Assembly (NCBI GenBank): GCA_016929175.1
Contig: JAFGJI010000221.1
Span: 1-7,377, forward strand
DNA length: 7,377 bases
Direction: 5' to 3'
From: Thermoplasmatota archaeon
Lineage (GTDB): Archaea; Thermoplasmatota; Penumbrarchaeia; Penumbrarchaeales; Penumbrarchaeaceae
Under the pieces are notes generated by a model that ran no database searches, was not told the DNA's origin, and saw only the letters and a list, made by a program, of their open reading frames with translations. A program made the position numbers and the translations under genes. The first letter of the stretch is position 1. Each line of letters begins with the position of its first letter. Below, piece after piece: positions 1 to 4,758 of the stretch.

Positions 1-1
1 A

Positions 2-18
2 GTGGGCCCGCCCGGATT
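2..18 (-). repeat. 17-bp duplicate of the tRNA-Pro 3' end (att-like remnant)
   Basis: Positions 2-18 are identical to 155-171, which is the 3' end of the intact tRNA-Pro: acceptor 3' strand, T-stem 3' strand and the first bases of the T loop. Identity stops inside the T loop; the next bases do not rebuild a T stem, so this is not a tRNA. A short direct repeat of a tRNA 3' end is the usual trace of tyrosine-integrase integration (attL/attR), but only 136 bp separate the copies and no integrase is visible. It could also be the edge of a decayed tRNA copy or of an element lying left of the window. The duplication is certain; the origin is inferred. Confidence 0.6.
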
Positions 19-152
19 TACAACACAGAGGCTTTCGAATAAATTTCAGCTCTTTAGTCTAACCAATAATTGTATTTCAATTATTTCGGGCGGGGAGAGA
101 ACAATGAAAGAATGATTCCCACCAACTCAATTTTGGTAAAAATTTCAATAGT
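19..152. other. AT-rich spacer without a gene
   Basis: This stretch between the two copies of the tRNA-Pro 3' end is clearly more AT-rich than the rest of the window. I see no coding region, tRNA or recognisable element. It holds a perfect 8-bp inverted repeat (65-85) and the trailer of the tRNA, which includes an oligo-T run on the minus strand (138-142) and a sequence complementary to the tRNA 3' end (118-127). Confidence 0.6.
65..85. repeat. AT-only inverted repeat, 8-bp arms
   Basis: AATAATTG at 65-72 is the exact reverse complement of CAATTATT at 78-85, with a 5-nt loop. The arms are almost all A/T, so the RNA hairpin would be weak. It could be a protein-binding dyad or a chance palindrome in AT-rich DNA. 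No function can be assigned. Confidence 0.5.
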
Positions 153-159
153 TGGTGGG
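118..159 (-). terminator. tRNA-Pro trailer: inverted repeat to the CCA end plus T-run
   Basis: CCCACCAACT, read on the minus strand from 159 to 150, covers the end of the tRNA acceptor strand, discriminator A, encoded CCA and two trailer bases. Its perfect 10-bp complement lies downstream at 118-127. The loop carries five Ts on the minus strand (138-142), a typical archaeal transcription-stop signal, and AATTTT/AAAATT segments that could extend the pairing. The T-run is the likely 3' end of the tRNA transcript. The inverted repeat could form a structure competing with the acceptor stem in an unprocessed precursor, or it could be an integration scar. Termination is inferred. Confidence 0.45.
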
Positions 160-229
160 CCCGCCCGGATTCGAACCGGAGTCTATGGCTCCCAAAGCCA
201 CAAGGATGACCAAGCTACCCTACGGGCCC
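153..229 (-). tRNA. tRNA-Pro, anticodon UGG, CCA encoded
   Basis: Read on the minus strand this folds as a complete tRNA. The acceptor stem is GGGCCCG with CGGGCCC (223-229 with 157-163). The D stem is GGGT with ATCC. The anticodon stem is GTGGC with GCCAT around loop TTTGGGA, giving anticodon TGG at 192-194. The variable loop has 4 nt. The T arm is TCCGG, loop TTCGAAT, then CCGGG. Discriminator A is at 156 and CCA is encoded at 153-155. U33 is present and there is no intron. It decodes CCA and, by wobble, other proline codons. It has its own TATA promoter (TTTATA at 262-267), with a predicted start about 9 nt before G1. Its first ~26 nt are duplicated twice upstream without the rest of the molecule. 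Confidence 0.95.
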
Positions 230-364
230 ATGAAGGTTTATAGGCGGAATGCAGTGGAGCCTATAAATCCTTCTAATGATTAGTAGGTTGTATCAGCAGA
301 CCATAAAAATATCCGGGAGGGTGGGGAAAAAACCCTGTATGCTCCAACTTCGGGGAAGTTGGAG
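202..364. repeat. 163-bp tandem repeat, unit 1
   Basis: Unit 1 of an array with an exact 163-bp period. On the minus strand it holds, from right to left, a 23-nt hairpin (342-364), a T6 tract (327-332), a linker, a TATA promoter within an inverted repeat (237-267), and the 5' part of the intact tRNA-Pro (202-229). Unit 2 (365-527) aligns without gaps and differs at 12 positions: 221, 281, 282, 304, 306, 322 and six in the hairpin (346-348, 358-360). The array looks like a tandem duplication of a promoter, tRNA start and terminator cassette. Confidence 0.95.
237..267 (-). promoter_or_regulatory. Promoter of tRNA-Pro: TATA boxes in an inverted repeat
   Basis: TTTATAGGC at 237-245 and GCCTATAAA at 259-267 are perfect 9-bp inverted arms around a 13-bp spacer, so each arm contains a TATA box facing the opposite way. 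On the minus strand the distal arm (box centre about 264) lies about 26 nt upstream of 238, the expected start of the tRNA-Pro primary transcript, 9 nt before G1. A purine-rich AGAAGG precedes this box, as expected for a TFB-recognition element. The proximal arm could fire on the plus strand or serve as an operator half. The element is repeated unchanged at 400-430. Confidence 0.65.
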
Positions 365-392
365 AAGGATGACCAAGCTACCCCACGGGCCC
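327..392 (-). ncRNA. Candidate 5' tRNA-Pro-half RNA, copy A
   Basis: On the minus strand, 366-392 repeats the tRNA-Pro start with a single change from the intact gene (position 384): acceptor 5' strand GGGCCCG and an intact D stem (GGGT/ATCC). Where the anticodon arm should begin, the sequence becomes a perfect 9-bp hairpin (342-350 with 356-364; loop 351-355 on the plus strand), then CATACAGGG and T6 (327-332). No T arm or 3' acceptor strand follows, so this is not a tRNA. Its promoter (400-430) is identical to that of the intact tRNA. I infer an RNA of about 66 nt starting near 392-401. It could be a regulatory tRNA-fragment RNA, a 5' piece of a split tRNA, or a transcribed relic. Compensatory changes against copy B favour a selected hairpin. 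Confidence 0.5.
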
Positions 393-527
393 ATGAAGGT
401 TTATAGGCGGAATGCAGTGGAGCCTATAAATCCTTCTAATGATCGGTAGGTTGTATCAGCAGACCAAACAAATATCCGGGAGGGCGGGGAAAAAACCCTG
501 TATGCTCCCGTTTCGGGGAAACGGGAG
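365..527. repeat. 163-bp tandem repeat, unit 2
   Basis: Unit 2 of the array, about 93% identical to unit 1 with no insertions or deletions. It contains a hairpin (505-527), T6 on the minus strand (490-495), the promoter inverted repeat (400-430) and a 5' tRNA-Pro segment (365-392). Half of the differences from unit 1 sit in the hairpin and preserve pairing. A partial third copy of the tRNA segment follows at 528-556 in the same register. Confidence 0.95.
400..430 (-). promoter_or_regulatory. Promoter of candidate RNA copy A: inverted-repeat TATA
   Basis: An exact copy of the 31-bp element at 237-267, in the same position relative to the tRNA-like start (TTTATA at 425-430, GGGCCCG starting at 392). 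Perfect conservation of this promoter in a repeat that has diverged elsewhere suggests that copy A is still transcribed. Confidence 0.6.
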
Positions 528-555
528 AAGTATAACCAAGCTAGCCCACGGGCCC
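490..555 (-). ncRNA. Candidate 5' tRNA-Pro-half RNA, copy B (D stem degraded)
   Basis: This is the second tRNA-Pro 5' segment without a 3' half. On the minus strand it has GGGCCCG at 555-549, a D-arm region, then a perfect 9-bp hairpin (505-513 with 519-527) with the same 5-nt loop as copy A, and T6 at 490-495. Compared with copy A the hairpin has three changed base pairs (509/523, 510/522, 511/521), all still complementary. The D arm differs at 531, 534 and 544; the changes at 531 and 544 break two D-stem pairs, so a tRNA-like D arm is not preserved here. The shared inverted-repeat promoter is absent; a weak TATA-like stretch lies at 589-597, about 26 nt before 567. Expression is less certain than for copy A. 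Confidence 0.4.
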
Positions 556-556
556 A
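528..556. repeat. 163-bp tandem repeat, partial unit 3
   Basis: Only the tRNA-Pro 5' segment of a third unit is present, ending at the conserved GGGCCCA (550-556) exactly 163 bp from its counterpart. Similarity stops at 556; the promoter inverted repeat is missing, so this is the outer edge of the array. Confidence 0.9.
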
Positions 557-639
557 CGACGTTGGCGAATGATGAACAAAACACTTTCGATATTGAATGC
601 TGAATGTCAGCTTGTTCTTAAAACCTTTGAGGACGCCCT
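557..639. other. Spacer after the STAND gene, with small hairpin
   Basis: This is the minus-strand 3' flank of the STAND gene. GCTGA/TCAGC with a 3-nt loop (599-611) and an outer GAACAA/TTGTTC pair (574-579 with 612-617) form small inverted repeats, but no long T-run follows, so termination here is only possible. TTTTAAG on the minus strand (near 618-624) and AATATC (590-595) are the only TATA-like candidates for copy B. No gene seen. Confidence 0.4.
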
Positions 640-2907
640 TCATCTGTTCCCATGATACAGTGAATAGATAGCAGAGAGCAGATGATGGTCTACATCAACG
701 AAGGGCATCTCCTCTCTGAGAACGTCCCTGTTCGATGCGGTCAGCTCCATGATCCTCTGGAAATTATCCGTCGCCACCTGTATGGACCCTCCCCTTGCCT
801 TTTCCATGGAATCCTGGAGCGATTCTTTAAGTTTGAGGGGGAGCTCCTCGTTATCGATGATCGCGGCAAGGAAGGTCTTGTACGCTCCCGCAGCTCCTTT
901 ATGGTCACCCATCTTGTAGAGCAGGGACGCTTTGGTGACGTGGAAGTAGTACCTCAGCCTCGGTGGTATCGTCTCCACCTCCAACTCCTCGATAGCGGCT
1001 AGAGCCTTCTCCGGCCCGTGTACCCTCTCCTCAAGGTAGGTGGACCACAATCGAATGCACTCTTTTATGGAACCGGTGAGATCGTCCATTCCTTCGATCC
1101 CATCTGCCAGTATCCTGTAAAAGGCCTTCAGTGCCTTTTCATGGTCGTCCTCGAGTATGTCCATCACGGCGATCAGGAACCTCTTTTCGAGCTCCTCCAC
1201 CGCCGTCATGGATGAAGGGAGTTCCTTCAACGTGTTCCTCCCCGCTTCCTTCAGAAGGTCCTTGGTCGGTATCTGCATGTGCGCCATAAGGAGGACCTTC
1301 ATCGCTTCCTCTGGTCTTCCAGCCCCGAGGAGCTGATGGACCTCCTCGGAGACATAGAGAGGGACAGGTCCCAGACCGGTCTCATCCTCGATCCCGAAGG
1401 GGTAGGGGGGCACCATTCCCTCGATATCCTGATGGAACCCCATGGAAGAAAGCTTGTCATGGAAGAGCCCGGAAAGCATCAAATGGGCTTCCTTCCTGTC
1501 CCTTCTGGAAATGTTGGAGACCGCCTGGTCCCTGATAAGATCGTGGATGACGTATCCTCCCGGTGTGCCGAAGATCAGATGGTGGTCCATGAGCGACCTC
1601 AGTAGATCGGCATCAAGCGGGACCATTCTCCGAAGATCGTCCTCGCCCAGCTGCAGCCGGCTCAGAGAGAGCAGACCCAGAAGCCTCAGCTCGTCCTTCG
1701 TCAGCTTGTTGAATATCTCTTCGGTCAGGAACTGGTCGAAATCCGCGATGTCGTAATTGTATCCCTCCCTCTCGACCAGGACGAGTGCCAGGGGGTGCCC
1801 CCCCGTCCTCTCGATTATGGTATCCACCTCGTCTTCCTTGAAACCCCTTTCAAGAAGGAACTTTATCGAGGTCTGCTTGTCGAATCCGAGCAGCTCCAGC
1901 TCGCCGACAAGATTGTGGATCCGCACGTCTCTGATATCATAGAACTCCGCCCTCTTCCGGGACAGGATGATGAGGTTCACGTGTTTCATGAACCTCAATC
2001 TCTCCTTTAACGAGGAGAGGAACATGGTTACCTCCTCCGGAGCCCGATGAAGGTCATCGAATATTATGAGATAGGGGTTCTCGTCGTGCTTCTCCTTGAG
2101 GAGGTCGCAGACGGCCTCGATGTCCACCTCCCTTGTCGTATCTATGTAGGACCTAAGAGAGGTCCATCCGGACCTGGCAAGGAATTCTCCCAGCTCTCTC
2201 AGGACATAGGAAATGGAGGTCCATTCCTTGAGGTCGATGTAGAAGATGTTCATCTCCTTCCTGAACATCTGTGTGATCTTCCAGCTCAGGGTGGTCTTTC
2301 CGACCCCGGCAATACCGTAGATAACGGTGACCTTCCTTGTCTGCGAGGAGATGGCCGACTTGATCTCCTCTATCTCCCTCTCCCTTCCAAGGAATATATC
2401 CGGCGGTGTCAATGAATGGATGTAGAGGGTGTGGCCCTTCTTCTCTTCCTTCTTCTCCTCCACCCGGTCCCGGTCAAGCACCCCGGAGTTCAGAACATCC
2501 GCCAGCGACCTAAGGTCCAGGTCGCCGTTGTGGTATAGATTGATGATCGTATCGGTTCTTGCCTCCCCCTTTTCCCTGACCTCCACCCTGGTGCTCCCGA
2601 GGTCGTCCAGCAACTCCCTTGCCGCCATTATTCCCTCATCCGTGAGCAGGTAGATCTTTCTCCTGCGGGTGAGGCCGTCTATGTGGGCAAGATTCTCCTC
2701 GACCAGGTTTCTGTTCATCAGCGAACCGACCGCCCTGGGGACTGCGGACCTGATGATGCCGAGATTGTCTGCTATACCGTCCTGTGTCACATCGATAGGT
2801 GCCTGGAGCTCCCCCCTGAACCTCGTGTATCCAAGCAGAAGTATCATTATCCTGTCGCCAACGGTAAGACGCTTGCCTTTCCAGCTCAACCTGTCATCCT
2901 CCGTCAA
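640..2907 (-). CDS. Winged-helix STAND NTPase with TPR-like C-terminus
   Basis: 755 aa, cytoplasmic, probably a signal-responsive transcriptional regulator; ligand and targets unknown. Residues ~15-100 look like a MarR-like winged helix (TVGDRIMILLLGY, VPRAVGSLMNRNLV, RRRKIYLLTDEG). A charged linker (~148-158) follows. The NTPase has LGREREIEEI (173-182), Walker A GIAGVGKTT (198-206), Walker B LIIFDD (280-285), LIILSR (312-317, sensor-like), GGHPLAL (369-375, the NB-ARC GxP motif) and VIHDLIRD (453-460), which resembles the MHD motif of the winged-helix ARM. Residues ~520-755 are helical and TPR-like (EEAMKVLL, EKALKAFYRIL, GDHKGAAGAYKTFL). The start is TTG: it is the only reasonable in-frame start before M21 and lies 6 nt after the start predicted from the TATA box at 2935-2943. 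A GGAGG sits inside codons 3-5 and cannot serve this start. NTPase call firm; DNA binding inferred. Confidence 0.85.
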   Translation of the reverse strand: MTEDDRLSWKGKRLTVGDRIMILLLGYTRFRGELQAPIDVTQDGIADNLGIIRSAVPRAVGSLMNRNLVEENLAHIDGLTRRRKIYLLTDEGIMAARELLDDLGSTRVEVREKGEARTDTIINLYHNGDLDLRSLADVLNSGVLDRDRVEEKKEEKKGHTLYIHSLTPPDIFLGREREIEEIKSAISSQTRKVTVIYGIAGVGKTTLSWKITQMFRKEMNIFYIDLKEWTSISYVLRELGEFLARSGWTSLRSYIDTTREVDIEAVCDLLKEKHDENPYLIIFDDLHRAPEEVTMFLSSLKERLRFMKHVNLIILSRKRAEFYDIRDVRIHNLVGELELLGFDKQTSIKFLLERGFKEDEVDTIIERTGGHPLALVLVEREGYNYDIADFDQFLTEEIFNKLTKDELRLLGLLSLSRLQLGEDDLRRMVPLDADLLRSLMDHHLIFGTPGGYVIHDLIRDQAVSNISRRDRKEAHLMLSGLFHDKLSSMGFHQDIEGMVPPYPFGIEDETGLGPVPLYVSEEVHQLLGAGRPEEAMKVLLMAHMQIPTKDLLKEAGRNTLKELPSSMTAVEELEKRFLIAVMDILEDDHEKALKAFYRILADGIEGMDDLTGSIKECIRLWSTYLEERVHGPEKALAAIEELEVETIPPRLRYYFHVTKASLLYKMGDHKGAAGAYKTFLAAIIDNEELPLKLKESLQDSMEKARGGSIQVATDNFQRIMELTASNRDVLREEMPFVDVDHHLLSAIYSLYHGNR

Positions 2908-2934
2908 GACGGTAATGCCATATTGCCGCCAATC

Positions 2935-2943
2935 ATTATAAAA
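2935..2943. promoter_or_regulatory. Shared bidirectional TATA element
   Basis: ATTATAAAA reads as TTTTATAAT on the other strand, so it is a usable archaeal TATA box in both directions. About 26 nt away it predicts starts near 2965 (plus, exactly the radical SAM ATG) and near 2913 (minus, 6 nt before the STAND TTG). No second TATA-like box is apparent between the two genes, so they probably compete for or share TBP binding. Confidence 0.6.
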
Positions 2944-2964
2944 CAGACTGTTCGATGGAGGTTC

Positions 2965-4113
2965 ATGCCTCCAAGGTTCACGAGGGAACTCGTTGGTTCA
3001 TGCACGGGGACACCCCCTCTCGGCTGCAGATACTGTGACAGAGGAGCAAAGATGGTCGTCTATATTACCGGTATATGCCCTCAGGATTGTTACTACTGCC
3101 CCCTTTCGGAGACAAAGAAAGGCAAGGACGTGGTCTATGCCAACGAGCGTCTCGTTGAAGGCCGTGACTGGCTGCATATCATCCTCGCAGAGGCCAGGAA
3201 GATGAGGGCGCTCGGCACGGGGATCACCGGCGGGGACCCGATGATGGTCCCGGATAGAACGGCACTTGTGATCCGGACCCTCAAGGAGGAGTTTGGAAGG
3301 AACCATCACGTTCATCTGTACACCAGCGGTCCCTTCGAACCATCATTGATCGAAACCATGAAGGATGCCGGTCTTGACGAGATGAGGTTCCATCCTCCGA
3401 TCCATACATGGAGTTCCTTCAGGTATCTGAGCGGTGGGGTTGAAGGCGATGCGTCCCCGGCAATACCGTTCCATGAATTGATCCTGCATGCAAGGGACAG
3501 TATAAGGTCCGTGGGGCTCGAGATACCTGCGGTCGTCGATGAGAAGGGGTCGAAAACTTCCAACGCGGGATCTCTTTTGGAGCTGGTCCGGTACGCTGCA
3601 AGGACCGGTATGGACTTCGTCAACATCAACGAACTGGAAGCCAGCCATACCAACATGGGGATCTTCTCCGTAAAAGGATTCTCCCTCGTGGGGGATTCCA
3701 TGGCCGTGGAGGGTTCAAGAGAGCTGGCTTGGTCCGTTATCAAACGGGTCCAGGGGGAATTCCCCGGAACGAAGACCGTCTTCCATTTCTGCTCCTCGGT
3801 CTACAAGGACTCCGTTCAGCTCAGGCACCGGCTGAAGCGGATGGCGAACAATCTAAGAAAACCTTACGACATCGTCACGGAGGACGGTACCTTCCTCCGG
3901 GGGGTCATAGTTACGGACCGTCCGGATGACATCACGGCTCTTCTCAAGGAAAGATACGAGGTCCCCGATGAACTGATGGATGCCCTCGAGGACAGGGTCC
4001 TGATAGCTCCCTGGGTCCTCGAGGAGATCGGCCCCGGGCTAGAAGAGGAGACCTACCTTTCAGAGGTGTATCCAACCTGGGACGGTTTGGAGGTCGAGAG
4101 GATACCCTTGTAG
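2965..4113 (+). CDS. Uncharacterised archaeal radical SAM protein (COG2108-like)
   Basis: 382 aa. The cluster motif CPQDCYYC (C38, C42, C45) binds the SAM-coordinated 4Fe-4S cluster. TGGDPMM (88-94) is the GGE-like SAM-binding segment, and the middle follows a TIM-barrel pattern (HVHLYTSGPF, MDFVNINELE). Near the end, HFCSSVYKDSVQLRHRL (C276) matches my memory of a conserved stretch in the COG2108 radical SAM family, which is distantly related to pyruvate formate-lyase activating enzymes and has no established substrate. Three more cysteines precede the cluster (C13, C21, C24), with C21-x-x-C24 in LGCRYCDRGAK; these may bind metal or a second cluster. The frame stays open upstream to 2683, but that part lies antisense to the STAND gene. 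ATG 2965 sits ~26 nt from a TATA box, suggesting a leaderless mRNA; GGAGG at 2957-2961 is too close to be a good ribosome site. Confidence 0.85.
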   Translation: MPPRFTRELVGSCTGTPPLGCRYCDRGAKMVVYITGICPQDCYYCPLSETKKGKDVVYANERLVEGRDWLHIILAEARKMRALGTGITGGDPMMVPDRTALVIRTLKEEFGRNHHVHLYTSGPFEPSLIETMKDAGLDEMRFHPPIHTWSSFRYLSGGVEGDASPAIPFHELILHARDSIRSVGLEIPAVVDEKGSKTSNAGSLLELVRYAARTGMDFVNINELEASHTNMGIFSVKGFSLVGDSMAVEGSRELAWSVIKRVQGEFPGTKTVFHFCSSVYKDSVQLRHRLKRMANNLRKPYDIVTEDGTFLRGVIVTDRPDDITALLKERYEVPDELMDALEDRVLIAPWVLEEIGPGLEEETYLSEVYPTWDGLEVERIPL

Positions 4114-4130
4114 ATATCCTTGTCCAACGC

Positions 4131-4138
4131 TTTTATCT
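4131..4138 (+). promoter_or_regulatory. TATA box of pdxT
   Basis: TTTTATCT is centred about 27 nt upstream of the ATG at 4162, as expected for a leaderless archaeal transcript. This supports 4162 over the upstream in-frame TTG at 4120, which would lie before the promoter, and suggests that pdxT is transcribed independently of the radical SAM gene ending at 4113. Confidence 0.55.
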
Positions 4139-4161
4139 ACCAATTCGTTCTCCTCCCTACC

Positions 4162-4758
4162 ATGGACACCCTCAGGGTTGGGGTCATAGGTCTGCAGGGA
4201 GACGTCTTCGAGCACATGAACGCCTTGAAGAAGGCCTTCATCGAGCTCGGGGTACAGGGAGAAGCGGTCTGGGTCAGGAGGCCTCTGGACCTTGAGAAGG
4301 CCGATGGCATCATCATCCCCGGGGGGGAATCCACGACCATCTCCAAACTACTCTCGACATTCGATCTGAGGAGCATCTTGAAGAAGAAAGCCGGGGAAGG
4401 GGCCCCCATCCTCGGAACATGCGCCGGCTGTGTCCTTCTGGCGAAAGAAGGCGACCGGCTGGTGGAGAGGACGAAAACGGAGCTCCTGGGCCTGATGGAC
4501 ATGTCCGTGGACAGGAACGCTTTCGGCCCCCAGAGGGAATCCTTCGAAGCGCCCGTGAAGATCGAAGGGATCGGCACCTATCCAGGCGTTTTCATACGGG
4601 CTCCGCTCATCACGAAGGTATGGGGGGACTGCCATGTTCTCGGCACTTTCAGGGGAAGGAGCGTTCTTGCCCGACAGAATTCCCTTCTCGCTGCCAGCTT
4701 CCACCCCGAACTGACGGATGATCCCAGGTTTTACGGGATGTTCCTCGGGATGTTCTAG
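4162..4758 (+). CDS. pdxT: Pyridoxal 5'-phosphate synthase glutaminase subunit PdxT
   Basis: 198 aa, the normal length for PdxT (SNO family). In the DXP-independent PLP pathway PdxT hydrolyses glutamine and passes ammonia to the PdxS synthase, which makes PLP from ribose 5-phosphate and glyceraldehyde 3-phosphate. Visible motifs are VGVIGLQGDVFEH (6-18), PGGESTT (53-59, oxyanion/substrate region), the nucleophile C87 in GTCAGC, and H181/E183 in FHPEL, completing the Cys-His-Glu triad. C90 stands where I would expect a hydrophobic residue (often M or L). No pdxS lies in the window, so the partner must be elsewhere. The start is chosen from family length and the TATA box at 4131-4138; no ribosome site is seen. 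The stop overlaps the stop of the convergent minus-strand gene by 2 bp. Confidence 0.95.
   Translation: MDTLRVGVIGLQGDVFEHMNALKKAFIELGVQGEAVWVRRPLDLEKADGIIIPGGESTTISKLLSTFDLRSILKKKAGEGAPILGTCAGCVLLAKEGDRLVERTKTELLGLMDMSVDRNAFGPQRESFEAPVKIEGIGTYPGVFIRAPLITKVWGDCHVLGTFRGRSVLARQNSLLAASFHPELTDDPRFYGMFLGMF

Noticed and set aside
327..555. Two further full tRNA genes, possibly tRNA-Pro with introns
   Set aside because: After the D arm there is no anticodon loop with U33, no T arm (TTCGAAT) and no 3' acceptor strand before the next promoter, so no intron removal could yield a tRNA from these units alone.
202..556. CRISPR array or integron attC-like array
   Set aside because: The repeats are long (163 bp), adjacent without unique spacers, and contain a tRNA 5' segment and a promoter. 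No cas or integrase gene is present.
401..643. Minus-strand 80-aa open frame
   Set aside because: It lies across the tandem-repeat cassette, including promoter, hairpin and tRNA segment, has no recognisable domain, and overlaps the end of the STAND gene.
2683..2964. 94-codon upstream extension of the radical SAM frame
   Set aside because: It is antisense to the STAND winged-helix region, precedes the TATA box, and family similarity begins at the ATG at 2965.
4120..4161. TTG start extending PdxT by 14 residues
   Set aside because: The extension is not family-like and covers the TATA box; ATG 4162 gives the normal length.
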